Source: Saprolegnia diclina VS20 (lineage: Eukaryota > Oomycota > Saprolegniomycetes > Saprolegniales > Saprolegniaceae). Taken from it: a stretch of 50,944 bases of DNA. The translations under genes were made by a program, and so were the position numbers. Positions 33,101-47,614 of this stretch are shown in pieces. The notes under the pieces were generated by a model. The model had not been told where the DNA came from and ran no database searches. It saw nothing but the letters and a program-made list of their open reading frames with translations. Location of the stretch: the NCBI RefSeq assembly GCF_000281045.1, contig NW_008246068.1:1203544-1254487 (forward strand), read 5' to 3'. The stretch's first letter is position 1. The number at the start of each line of letters is the position of its first letter.

Positions 33101-36100
33101 GAGCGGCGTTGGAGGCGCGCGTGGCAGCCCACGCCATCGAGCTAACCCAGCTTTTGGAGGCAAAAGCACAGTTGGAAGCCAGTGTCCGGACGCAGGAAGA
33201 CGCACTGGCGCAGCTGCACCAAGAGCACCATACGAATGGCTCGAGCTTGCAAGATCAAATCGAAGTGCTCCAAGACGAGCTGACGTTGCGCGTCAACGAC
33301 GTGGAGCACCTACGCAGCGAGCTCGTTACGGCCACCGAAGAAAGCTCGGCACTGGAAGAAGAGTTGTACGAAGTGCGTGCGAAGCTCGAGGCCATGCACG
33401 ACGCAACAGCCAGTGAAAAAGCCGAGCTCGAGGCCAAGGTGCTTGCGCTGGAAGACGCTGTCTCGACAAGCCACGCAGCATTTGCCAGCGCACGGGAAGA
33501 GGACTCGATCCAGCACAGCGAGGCCATGACGCACCTTGAAACAGAGATTGCTGCCCGTGACGCGACGATTCTCATGCTAACGACCGAGAGAGATGCACTT
33601 GTCCTGGCGCAGGACACCGCGGCCGAGGTCGAGTCGCGCTTGGCATCGTTACTGGCGGAAAAAGCAGCAACAGATGCCTCGCTCGCAGCGTGGGCCACCA
33701 AGGAAGCCGAGCTCGTCGACGCCGTGACCACCGCGCAAACGACCCATGTCACGTACAAGGCCGAGTCCGAGTTGGAGCTCAAGTCGCTGCACGAGGCGCT
33801 ACAAGCGCAGCGCGATGCAACAATAGCGATCGAGGACGACCTGCGCCGCCTTGTGACTGAGCTTCGTCTGCCGTGTGCCGAGTCGGCGTCGCCGCTTCTG
33901 GCAACGCTGCAAAGCCACGTGGCTGAGCTCCAAGCAGCGCTTGACGACGCCAACGACGAGCGAGATGCGATTGTTTCCGCGCTCGACGTCTCGTCGCTCG
34001 AAGATGTGCCAGCCGCCGCGGCGCAGCTTCGACAGACATCAATGAACACGGTGCAGGACTTGGCAGCGGCCGAGAAGGCGCTGTCGCTGCTGCGACTAGA
34101 GCTCGACGCGCGCACCGCCGACCTCGAGGCGACACGGTCGTCCTTAATTCGCTTGGAAACCAGCGCGGCCGGAGACAAGGACGCGACGCTCGCAGCGCTG
34201 CAAGCCACCGAAGCCCAATGGACAGTCGAGCTGTCGCAGTCGAAAGCCGCACTGGCGCCGCTGGAGCTCGAGGTCGCCGCCAAAACGTGCGAGGTCGAGG
34301 CACTTCAGAGTCAAGTCGCGGTCGCCACCGCCGCTTTGGCGCGCTGCGAGAGTGAAATGAGCTGGCTCCTCCACGAAATCGCGGTCGATGTCGAGGCGCT
34401 GCGCGGCGAAGTCGACAAGCTCGAAGACGCCACCGAAGCCCACACGCAGACGCTTCTCGAATCCCAAGCCGCGCACGATGAGCAGTACAGTGCGATTGGG
34501 CACGCCCAAGACCGCCTAGAGGGTCTCCAGAGCCAGCTCCAGACGCTGCGGCAGCAAGTGGCTGCGGTGCCCATGCAGCTCTACCAGCTGCAGCATCTGC
34601 AGTCGTCGCTGACGACCGAAGCTGCAGCAGCCCACAAGCAGCGCGACGAGCACGAGAAGGAGCGGCTTCGCTTGCGCCTGCTCGAAGCCGAGTGCGCTGC
34701 GAACACGGAAGTCGCGTTCACCGAGCTCGCTGCTCTCTTTGCAGCGCATGGCGGCGACGCCACCCAGCACACCTACATTATGAAGACGATGTCGCATCTG
34801 CCGTCGCTGGCGGCGCGACTGCAGTCAGTGGCCGCCACGATTGGCACCATGACTGCGCACACGAACGACGCAAGGATACACGCAGCGGGCGACGACGCGT
34901 TGCCGACGCCGAGCGTTGCAGATATCGAAGCCCATCACGACAGCGGCGATACGGCACATGGACACGGTGCCGGCGCGACGCCGTTCCATCCGGCGGGTTC
35001 TCCAGAGGACGGAAATGACAATGACATTGACGAAGACACGATCGAAGAGCATTCGAAGGACGACAGTTCCGAGGCGCAAGCGCATGACGGGCCGGCATCG
35101 ATGACGGCCGACGACGACGCCCCGTTCGACATGCACGGTGCGCCGAACGATGACGACGATGACGTCATTGACGACGTCGACGACGACGTGCAGGAAGAGA
35201 GTTCAGACGACGACGAGACACACGGAGGTGACAACGCAGCGTGTACATTGCAGCCACGTATCCTGGTACCCGAGGCATCACTGGCCGCTGGGAGCGCGCA
35301 TGAAGACGGTGACGAGGCACCTCATCCTCAGCACGTACACTCGGCGGCATTGATGGACGAAGCGGTCGTCGATGAAGAGGAGGCACCCGAGGCATCGTTG
35401 TGCGGCGTAGAAGTCGCGACGGGACCTGCACCGACCGCTGGCAGCAGCAACGACGCAGAGAAAACCGAAATCGCCGGCCACGCAGTGTCTCCCGAGTTGC
35501 GTCACGACGCGCTCGACGCTGAGAGCAATGCCGAGCTATCTGATGACTTTGACGCAGACGACAACGCGCCGGAAACCGCTACGGATAGCACCACCAACGG
35601 CAAGGCGACGGACCTGGCGCCTCCACCCGAGTACGAGGCAGACGTCGTGCCCGATGCGATCGCGACAGAAATCGCTCTCGAAGTCGACCACGAGAGCAGC
35701 AGCGACAGCGAGGAGGAGTACGCGCAGGCTGCTTGTTCCTCCGTCGCCGACCGACAAACAACAAGCGGAGTGTCGGCGGGACGTGTGCAAGCCGAGGTCG
35801 ATGGTCATGCGGACGGCACCCAACGCTCGGCCACCGCCGTTGCGGGCCTTACGGCCAACGATGAGACCATCGACCGCAGTGGGTATCCCTCACGGGACGA
35901 TGCGAGTGATGACGAAGTGCCTCTGCATCGGTATGCGGCCACTGCAGTGCCTTTGGCCGTCGGCGCAGCCGCCCTCGCAAGCTTGCGGTCGTCGGCCGGC
36001 TTCCAATCGACGGCCAACGACGCCGATGACGACGACGACGTCGAGCGCTTGATGCAAAGTCGCCTTTGCCCGGCGCTCGAGCCCGTCCGTGAAACCGATG

Positions 36101-39100
36101 ACGATGACGAGTTTTCTTACGAGCCTACCGACGCGTTGGCACATAACGACGAGGACGACGACGCAGGGTCGACGCTGGACGAGGCCATCGAAGAGTCTTT
36201 TGATGACGCCGACTACGACGATGAAGATGTCGAGGTGACGCAAGGTAGTAGTCAACTGGTCACGTTCTGTTCCTTGACAAAAGCCATAGATGCCAACGTA
36301 GCGCTCGGCACAGATGTGAATGCATCGTTGGTCGAACCGCCTGCGACCCACGGACCACCGTCGCCCGAGTCGCCATCTCGGAGAAAGTCGATTCACCAGC
36401 TACTCTTTGGCACCAAGCCAGAGGCCGTTGCTGACGACGTTGACGCCAAGGCACAGGTCGACACCCCAATGACCTATGGCCCCGCCATCGACGCGCAAGA
36501 GGAAAGCGCCGAGTCGGAGGGCGACGACGACACGCATTTAGAGGACACAGCGGTGTTCTCGCCGGAGCATACAGCGTCGGCGGCCGCCAACGATGACTCC
36601 CGCACCCTTGACGAAGCGGTGGCCAACCATGATGCGCTTCTCGGAGTATCCGCATCGCCTGAGTATGCTGTCGACGCTGGCGACGCGCTTGCGAGCACGA
36701 ACGAGCCGGAAGAGCCGGATTCTCCCACGGTTGCTCTCACCAGCGACGCCAACGACGCGTCGGAGGTCGATGAGATGGACGAAGTGTTGTCTGACGCTGA
36801 CGAGTCGACGGACGACCATCGTTCGGCGGAACGTTCCAAGAACGCCCACTTGCGTCTGGACCTGGAAGCTGAGATGACGAACAAACACCGAATCCAACAA
36901 CGTACCGATGACACGCCGGCGTCTAACGAGCGCGACACAACGAGCATCGCCCAGGCAGTGCCGTTGGACGGAGTCGACGACGTTCAGAGTGAGACTGGCA
37001 GCTTTGACGACGTCGACGACGACGATATGACCATCAACGCACGGACTGCGGAAGGCCAGATGCCAGCTCAAGACGAGCCAAACGACTACGTGGAAGCTCA
37101 CAAAGAGGGACATGAACTCGACGACGCTACGGCAGTGCTCCGAGCTACGATGGCCAACGTGGCAACCACAGACACTTTGGATGAAGATGTGTCGTCCTCC
37201 GAGTCGGATGCGGACGAGGCGCCTGCGCCAAGCGAGGTGCTTCCGCACGCCAGTGTACAACCCACTGAGAGGTCGGTGCTCCAAGCTACCGACGGCGATG
37301 CGTCCGACGAGGAAGAGGTGATGGCGCCGGTGTTTCAGCAGTCGGCACCAACGAGCGCGCGTGCGACTCTCGCGTCACTCCGCCGGGCCGTTGACAGCGA
37401 CGAGGACGAGTTGGACGACGAGACGCCTCGTCGGCCGACCGCGACTGGTGACGACGACGACTCGTTCGACATGAACGACGCGATGGCGGGTGTAGCCCAC
37501 AATGGCAGCACCGCGACTGACCACGTCACCTACGAATCGAGGGATGTTGACACGCTAGCCGCCGACAACTCGTTCGATATGGAGTACGATGATGATGTAC
37601 CCGAAGACGACTTCGACACGGCAGAAGATCACGGCAGCAGTGACGACGAGGGTAGCACTACGACCCCTGAGTTGCAGCCGCTCGAAGTGGCGGCAGCCGT
37701 GATTGCAGCCACAGAGACGTTTCAGGAGGCGCCGCTTGCACAGTGTGCCTCCAACGATGAGCACGATACGTCCTCTCTTGCGACCGACCATTCCGCACCG
37801 ACGGTGGCTGGCGGTGACGCATCCTTGCCACACGATGTCAGCGCAGCAGCCGACAAAGTTGCCGACGACGAGGGCTTCTCGGACGACGAAGCTCTCTCGG
37901 AAAATGAAGCCATGGAGCCGCAGGTGGACGAAGCCCAAGAGGCTGAGCACCACATCTCTGCTACGATCGACGTTGATTCAAAGCCATTTGCGGACACACC
38001 GCTCGCTGCAACCACGCGCACAGTCCACGCAGATGTGTCGGACGATGTCGACGAGGTGGAGCGGTTGATGCACAGTCACTTGCACCGAACGACCGCTGAC
38101 GACTCTTTCGATGCTGATGACGACGACTCCGTGGCCGAGACCAGTCAACGATCGCCCGCGCAAGAGAGCGCTGAGATGCAGATCGGAAGTCTCGCAACTC
38201 AAAGTACGCTGTTTTCCGAGCGTCATGACGACAACGGGGACGGCAGTGACGACGACGAGCCGCTCTCGGACCCGGAGGACGACGTCGGTGACGAAGATGA
38301 CGAGCCACTCAACGATTCGATGCCGTTGTCAACGCACACGGACGTCGCGCCCCTCATGTCGGAGACAGCCGCGATGGCAGAGACCAAGACATTGGAGCTG
38401 CCGATGACCACCGCATCGGTGGGCAACGACGAGACACGCGAAACGCCCGCGCGTGGGACCGCTGACGTGGCGCCACTACAAGTCACGCACGAATACGACG
38501 ACGCGGAAGAGCTCTCGTCCAGCGACGATGAAGACGGTATGGACGAGTCTATTGAAGCAAGCGAGGACGATGCGATCGCTGACATGGCGGCGGGTGCATT
38601 GGTCGAGCCTTCAAAGGCGGCGGCCCCGCTGGTGTTTGCAGCCCAAGAAAATGGTGCGCAGCTAGCCGAAGAAGCTGATGACGGCGAAGAGGTCGCGGTG
38701 GCCGTCGCCTCTCGTTTTGGACTCCCCGAGATGCATGACCGTGACAGCGGCTCCGATACCGAAGACGAGCCGGCCGTTGACCACAAGGACGCGTCATATG
38801 GCGCAGACGCTGCGATGGCGACCGCGCTGCCATCGGCGTACGTGGCATCGTCTCTTGCTCAACCTCGCGACGTGTCTTTGGAGACCGACGCCATCGAGCG
38901 AAATGATGAGCAGCGGAACAGCCATGCCGACGATGACCACGACAACGCGTTCGACTTGGACGACGAAGGCATCGACGACGTTGACCGCCTTGCCGATGCA
39001 GATGATGAAGAGCCCGTTGAGAATGGCTCTCATGCCGTGGACGAAAGGGCTCAACCACTGGCAACGGCTCGATTCGATGGCGACGAAGAAGTGTCGGACG

Positions 39101-42100
39101 ACAACCTCGAGACCTCGGACGACGATGAAGACACTTTTGATGCGTCGAAGCACGTACTGGAGCCACCTTTGACGGAGGCCCGCGGTGATGACATCTCATT
39201 GGCGTCCTCCGTCGTCGACAACGGTCTCTCTGATCGTGTCAGCACGCGTCACTTGGACAACGACCACGAGCTGTCCGATGCCGATGAGCAAGAGCTGTCC
39301 GACGACCAAGCTGACACTGGTTTGGACGCTTTGTCTTCTCTGGCACGCGACCACGCTGCTGGGGAAGAATACCAGCTGGTGGCTTCAGTGACGTCGCTGC
39401 AAGACGATCATGCGATGCAACGCGCTACCGACGACGATGACGAAGCCTTGTCAGACCCAGAAGACGATGTTGCTGAAAACACCTTCGACGAACCAACCGA
39501 GCCCATGACGGCAGTAGCGGGAATTGACCGTGGCGCCGGTGCACCTTTGACGCAGCTGCACGACGCTAGAGCTGCAACATCAGTTCGGTTGAGTGCCGAT
39601 GACGAAGCGTTGTCAGACAATGAAACCGATGTCGGCGCTGACCACCACGAGACGGCTGTATTGCCCAAGAGCCCTCTCGTTGCTTCGGCTAGTCATCACG
39701 AATCTACCTCAACCACCCAGCTCCACGATGAGACGGAGGGCTGTCAAGTCACTGAGACCCACGCCAACACTAACGACGAGAACGATGACAGCGACGAAGC
39801 GCTGTCCGATGTCGAAGACGGTCACGAGACGTTGGACCCCCGCTTCAGTGATGCCGATGACGCGTCACACCTCGGCACGGAAGCCCTTCATGACACTACC
39901 TCTACTACTGCGCCCAACGCCACAGCGACGGCACCGATGCATGTCGGTGACGACTGCGAAGACGCGCTGTCCGAAGAGGAGAGTGCCAATGACTTTGACA
40001 GCGGCTTTGACGCACCGACACTGCAGAGTCCACCAGTGGAGACGCGGATGCGCCTGCATGACGCCCCGGTGTCGCCCGACGTCACCGCAACGCGAGATCC
40101 GATGGTCGGGGGGAGCCCCCAGATGGAGGACGACAACGACGATGCGCTGTCAGAGGTCAACCACAACGCCGATGAGGTGGACGACGGCGAAAGCAGCTTC
40201 GATGCGGTGGTTGCCGCGCCATCAGCTGCCCTCGATGGAGCAGAGCGCCACGATACCCTCGCGACAGACCGTCATGACGTCATGCGTCCAGCAGTCGCGT
40301 TCCAGTTTGATGACGAGGATGAGGCGTTGTCAGACCCCGAAGACGACGGGGAGGTAAATGACAACAGCTTTGATGCCCCAGCCAGGACACCGGACGAGCC
40401 CCAACAGTCATCCTCTGAGATCCATGCCGATGCCACGGCTGACCGTCATGACGTCATGCATCCGGGTGCTCAAACGTCAACTCACTTTGATGACGCGGAC
40501 GAGGCGCTGTCGGACCCCAAAGACGACGTTGACGGTATCGACGACAGCTTTGACGCGCCGATGGTGACGGCGGACGAGCCACGTGCGCCTTCGTCAGAGA
40601 GCAACGACAACACCGCGAAGGACCACCAAGACGCCATGCGTCCGGTAGCCGCGTCCCCAACGCACTTTGATGACGAGGACGAAGCGTTGTCGGATGCGGA
40701 AGGCGATGCCAGTGGTATCGACGGCACCATCGATGCACCGGTATCGACGACAGACGAGCTCCGTGTGCCTTCTACAGAGAGCCACAACTACTCAACAACG
40801 AACCGTCACGAAGCTGGTCGCCCGGTTATCCAGCCGTCAACCCACTTTGATGACGAAGATGACGCGCTGTCGGGTGCCGAAGACGAGGTCGATGGTGTCG
40901 ACAGCGTCATCGGTGCACCGGTGGCGTTGCCAGACGAGCTCCATGTACCTCCCACGGAGCGTCAAGGCAGCCCCGTCCATCATGAAGCCGCACGCCCGGT
41001 TGACAAGCCGTCAGCGCACTTTGATGACGAGGACGAAGCGCTGTCGGACCCTGAAATCGTTGTCGATGGTGTCGACAACACCGATGACGCCAAGATGACG
41101 AGCGAGCCACATGTCTCATCGTCAGAGAACGACGGCGATTCTACGATGCACCGCCAAGAAGTCGCGTCTTTGGTTGGGCAAACGTCAGCACACTTTGATG
41201 ACGAAGACGATCCGTTGTCGGGTGCCGAAGACGATCCGTTGTCGGGTGCCGAAGACGATCCGTTGTCGGGTGCCGAAGACGAGGTCGAAGGTGTCGACGA
41301 CACGGTTGATGACCCACTGGCGACGCGGGGCGAGCCACTTGGGGCTTCCGCAGAGAGCCATGCCGCCTTTGCCGCGACCGACCGTCATGAAGCTGTGCGT
41401 CCCGGTATCCAGATGGCAACCCACTTTGACGACGCGGACGAGGCACTGTCGGACCCCGAAGACGATATTGCTGGTATCGACAACAGCTTTGACGCGCCGG
41501 TGGTGACGACAGACGAGTCGCGTACGTCTCTTACAGAGACGCAGGACAACCGCGCAACGGACCCTTACGACGTCATGCGTCCGATGGTCACATCCTCAAC
41601 CCATTTCGAAGACGCGGACGAGGCGCTGTCCGACCCCGAAGACGAAGACTTGTCGAACCCCGAGGACAATGGGGATACCATCGACAGCAGTTTCGATGCA
41701 CCAACGATGCCCCCGCACGACCTTCGTGCCTTGTCAACAGGTATGACCGGCAATGCCCTCTCGAACGGGCACATCATTGACAATCGCGCGTCATCGCCCA
41801 TCATGGAAAGCCACCCTATCGATCACGACGGCGGTGACGAAGCGTTGTCCGACCCTGAAGATGACAGCTTTGGCGACGGTGAGCACGGCTCGAATGGCTT
41901 TTCCAAAGCACCGTCGCGTCCAACGCGCGCAGTTGGCAATTCCGTCGACGCCGATGCGCTGTCGGACGATGAATCTTTGGTGGACGCCACCGACATTTTG
42001 TCCAAGCAAGCCAATGATGCTCACGGACACGAACAACACTCGCCAGACAACGACCATTATGCACCAGTCGCTGCCTCCACAGCGATGGACGTCGGGCCGC

Positions 42101-43755
42101 AGGAGGCAGTGAGCACAGTCCCTTTGGCAACCTCTCGACACCATGATACATCGGTTGACGACGCCAGCGATGCGGACGACGACAATGACGTTTCGGCGCC
42201 GTTGCAAGGCGCAGACGCGGCGTCGATCGATGCTGCCAGCCGTCGACTGCTTACGACCGTGCACTACGACGACGCAGACGACTTGTCTTCGGAATCAGAC
42301 GACGAGCAGCCAGCGGCACCGACCAAGTCGCCGCCGGTGTACGACGACGGCGGCGAAGATGTCTCGGACAGTGACGCGGACGACACATCGGCGCCACCCG
42401 CCCACAAACCGTCAATGGTCAACGAGCTTGCTCCGGCTGCCTCTACCTCGGCGATGGAAGATGAAGAAGACGACGACCATGAGACGGTCGAGACGCCATT
42501 GTCGGCCAGAGCGCCGATGGGTGGGCTGCCGCCCGTCACCGCTCGCTTTGGCACGATGGCCAACGCCCACGAAGCCGACGACGAAGACCTGGACGAGGTC
42601 GAGCGACTTATGCAAGGTCACTTGCAGGGCCGCGCAAATGACAACTCGTTCGACTTTGACGATGGCGAAGACATTGAGAATAGCTTCGACACGCCCGACA
42701 CCATCGCGACGATCCCGCATGCTCACGCAGCAAATGACGACGGTGAAAACGAGCTATCGGATCCCGAAGACGACCCAGCGGAAGCCAACGTACCTTATCA
42801 TGGCTCCCTCGGGCACGACACGGACCGAGCATCACCGGTATCGGCAGCGTCTCTGGGCTCCTTGAGCGTGCCACCGCCGACAGCGCAACATCCGACGCAT
42901 ACCAGCGATGAGCACGCTGAGCTTGACGACAGCGACGAAGAACTTTCCACGAACGGCGACGAACCGGCGCCTCGTCACGCACCCCACGCCGCGCCGCTCT
43001 CTCCGATCGTGTCGCAGCTGCCACAAGGCGCTTCGTCTCTCGGGCGGCTCGCGCCACTCGGTACCAAAGCCCCTCTGGCGGCGCTCCATGTCAGAGACAC
43101 CGAGGACGACTTGGACGAAGTTGAGCGCTTGATGCGCGACCACGTGACGACACACGCGTCACTCGCATCGCGTACGGCAGCAGATGCCGACTTTGACGAC
43201 AGCTTTGATGCCCAAGAGGCCTCTGTCGACGACGACGACAACGATGACGCGCTCTCGGACCCGGATGAGGCGGCGGCAGCGTTCAACGCCGTGCAACAAC
43301 GCGAGGATACAGCCGGCAAGCGGATGCCATTGACACCGCTCCCAAAGACGCTTCCGCCAATGAGCGCTGCGCATGAGAGCTCGTTGGACGACGCGTCACC
43401 AAGCAAGTTGTCGGCGCTGGACCGAGCGCTGCTTCCATCCAACGCTGCGGGTGACGCTCGCCAAGCCCCCACGGTTCACCACGATGACGACGCAATGGAG
43501 CTCGGCGCGTCCTTTGACGACGGCAACGAGGATAGCCTCGATGCAAGCGGTGTCGCCGACCCCCCTCGGTTCGACGAAGGCGAGGACGTCGACGGGTCGA
43601 GCCGCGACGACGACGCCGCGTCATTATCGCCGTCGCCAGTAGCGCCACCGAGCAGCGCCCCACCCCACGACGACGACGACGCGTACTCGGATTCTTTCGA
43701 TATGGAGGAGTCGATCGATGAAAGCATCGCGTCCGATGAGGACGCCACGTCATAG
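30113..43755 (+). CDS. Giant coiled-coil and acidic-repeat protein, about 4,412 residues
   Basis: Nine exons: 30113-30339, 30388-30463, 30519-30661, 30721-30850, 30898-31037, 31090-31256, 31306-31436, 31483-31866, 31915-43755. The small exons and the first 3 kb of the last encode heptad-like coiled coil (to about residue 1,460), rich in Ala, Leu, Glu, Gln and Lys. From about 34900 to the end the protein is acidic and Asp/Glu/Ser/Ala-rich, surely disordered, with repeated EALSDPEDD and SFD(A/M) elements and four copies of a DEVERLM helix. It ends with an acidic SFDMEESIDESI motif. A 60-residue repeat array and a 24-nt tandem repeat lie inside. The frame holds for 11.8 kb without a stop, so the gene is intact. 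No enzyme domain is seen. A role as a long scaffold, for instance in the flagellum or basal body, is a guess from its neighbours. Confidence 0.85.
31271..31290. repeat. TTGAGA microsatellite inside an intron
   Basis: Three copies of TTGAGA plus TT lie inside the 49-nt intron at 31257-31305 of the giant gene. Confidence 0.8.
40270..41735 (+). repeat. Array of eight 180-bp coding repeats
   Basis: Eight units are marked by a Phe codon opening F-D/E-D-x-D followed by ALS or PLS, at 40306, 40486, 40666, 40846, 41020, 41194, 41425 and 41605. Spacings are 180, 180, 180, 174, 174, 231 and 180 bp. Each unit reads roughly RHDxMRP, five residues, HFDDEDEALSDPEDD, then SFDAP and a variable linker with DELR or DEPR. 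More diverged copies of EALSDPEDD continue upstream to about 38250 and downstream to about 43280. Confidence 0.85.
41209..41280 (+). repeat. Three perfect 24-bp tandem copies
   Basis: GATCCGTTGTCGGGTGCC followed by GAAGAC is repeated three times without a mismatch at 41209-41232, 41233-41256 and 41257-41280. It encodes DPLSGAED in each copy. Perfect identity implies a recent expansion within one unit of the larger array. Confidence 0.95.
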
Positions 43756-44029
43756 ACCCGAGTTTTGTATCTAATCCAACCTCTGGTTCATCTCCAACGG
43801 CCCGAGATATACCCAGCGAAGATATACCGGTAGCAACGCAGTCGAACGGTGATGTCGGACAGAAGGCAAGTGGAACGTCAGACGGCAAGTGGAGCGAGCG
43901 GAGGCAAGTGGAACGCCGTCGGCGCCGACCTGCTATTTTGAGGGCGGTTGGTAAATTTAGCTGGCAGCGACAGTTGCAGATAGAAGGGTCGACCACGTTG
44001 AAGCGACACGTGAATGCGCGAGCGGTCCG

Positions 44030-45869
<1,840 letters not shown>

Positions 45870-45909
45870 CGCCATAGTATCGAACAACACATATATATAG
45901 AGCATCATC

Positions 45910-47614
45910 TTAGCGGCGGAACGTGCTTCCTACATATGGAGGCGCTTTCGCATCTTCGAGAAATGCAGCGAGGCGGTTATAGCGGCTTACGGCCTCGGCT
46001 GAAAAGAGACCACCCATTTTGATCTGGCCGCATCCAATGCCGATGGCCAGGTCCATCGGAAATGGATCGTCCGACGCACTTGCATCGCAGCCGACCATGA
46101 GGGCGATGCCGAGCACGCGCGCTTGGGCAACGACGTGGAGCACTTGGGTGACAGTTAGAAACTATGCGCTCAGAGTTAAGCCGATAAGCAATCGGTCGGC
46201 GGCGGTTCGAACCTCGCCGAGGTTGAGCAAGATCGTGTTGCAAGCGCGCTCTTCGTGAATGGTCTCGACACCGCGCTGCAGGAGTTTGTGACCAACGACT
46301 TGGAGTTTGCACTGTCCGTCGCCGCCGATGGCGGTCGTGTCGGTCGCTTCGCCTTCCGCGATCGTGTTGATCGTACGGTTGAGCGTGCTGCACACTTTGA
46401 TGTCCCGACTTTCAAACGGGTCGACGATCGTCGTGATGGCGTACGTCTTGACCCACTCGCGAATGAGCTCGGAAAATTCATCGCTAAACAGAAATCGACT
46501 AGAACCCTGCTGCTGCAAGTAGACATCTACCTTGTCTTGGGCACGCTCTTGGGCATGGGCATCCATTTGTCAATGTTGTACGTGCAGCTGTCGTTATCGG
46601 GCGACGCGAACGCGTGGGCAGCAATGTCGATCCCGAGGCCAAGCTCAATCTGTTGGGTGGGGAGTTTGAACTGATCCTTGACTTTATGAAGCGCTTCGGT
46701 CGAGATCGTGAGGCATTCTTCGACCGACATGAGCTGGGGGGTGAGCCCCCCCGAGGCCCCCCGGTTCGAGTGGCCGTTGCCTTTGGCGTCGAGAAGCTCC
46801 TTGAGCGTCAAGAGAACTTCGCCCGCATAGCGCAGTGCATCTTGGAACGACGCGCAGCCCATCGGCATGACAGTGATCTCCGACACACAGAGCTTATTGG
46901 ATGCCATGTTGCCGCCGTTGAGAAGGCTAAAGATCGGGACAGGCAAGCACGCACCTAGCAACATGCATGAGAAAGAGTATTGAAGAAGAGCGTTGTCGTT
47001 GTACTTTCAATGGGCACATCCGCAAGGGACGCAATGTACTCGTACAGAGGCTGGTCCTTCTGGGCCGCGCCGGCCTTGCAGATTGCCATTGAAAGTGCAA
47101 TGCACGCTTGGCGGCCCACCTTGTCGGCCATGGACGCGATTTTTTCGTCGCAGTCGGCTTGATCGCAGGGATCCATGCCCTCGAGGAGATGCTGCATGTA
47201 CAACGAGACGTCACGCGCACGCAGCCCATGCCCGCGGTACCGCGAGGCGTCGTCCGAGTCGAAGAGCCCGGCGGTCGCACTGCCGGTTGAGGCGTCAAAG
47301 CGGCCTCGCCCGGTATGCACACTCGCAAGAAGCGTCGGATACCCGGACGTGTCGACTACCTCCTTGGCCGAGACGGCAAAGATGCCTTTGTTGGACATGG
47401 CGCGGTTCTGGAGCAGCTTCCCGAGCACAAGGTACGGGTCCGAGGGCCGGTCGCGGACGACTTGGTTGAGGAAGACGTTCAAGGAGCTCTCGAGTCCATG
47501 CTGCGCGAGGTACTCCTCGATAAGGTCCTTCTCGGCGACTTCCTCTGGGTTGCTAACCACGCTGGTCGCGCTCGCTGTTGGCGCTGGCGCTGCGGTCTTG
47601 TCCTTCTTGGCCAT
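45910..47614 (-). CDS. ENO4: ENO4-like enolase-family protein, catalytic residues apparently lost
   Basis: Four exons give about 523 residues: 47614-47005, 46954-46531, 46498-46213, 46161-45910. An N-terminal helix pair (EEYLAQHGLESSLNVFLNQV, then RPSDPYLVLGKLL) precedes the enolase fold, an arrangement seen in ENO4 of sperm flagella. Enolase landmarks remain: DASTG loop, YRGHG, CLPVPIFSLLNGG, EITVMPMGCASF, IDIAAHAF, VDPF, and the end CGQIKMGG. By eye, most catalytic positions differ from true enolase: GDEGGF is RGASGGL, IEDPF is IVDPF, the metal-binding Asp region is VVGHK, LLKVNQ is LLNLGE, and SHRSGE is GCDASAS. The last intron (46212-46162) uses GTTCGA and removes an in-frame stop. The true start is the ATG at 47614. 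Confidence 0.82.

Noticed and set aside
36474-37284. Long minus-strand and alternate-frame open frames inside the giant gene
   Set aside because: The GAC/GAT/GCG-rich acidic coding strand leaves other frames open. The products are Arg/Val/His-rich without domains, so they are shadows.
40270-41735. CRISPR-like regular repeats
   Set aside because: The repeats are coding, 180 bp long and diverged, without short spacers, and sit in a eukaryotic gene.
46162-46212. In-frame TAG suggesting the ENO4-like gene is broken
   Set aside because: Removing 46212-46162 (GTTCGA...ATAG) deletes the stop and restores the enolase spacing between LLNLGE and TVTQ.
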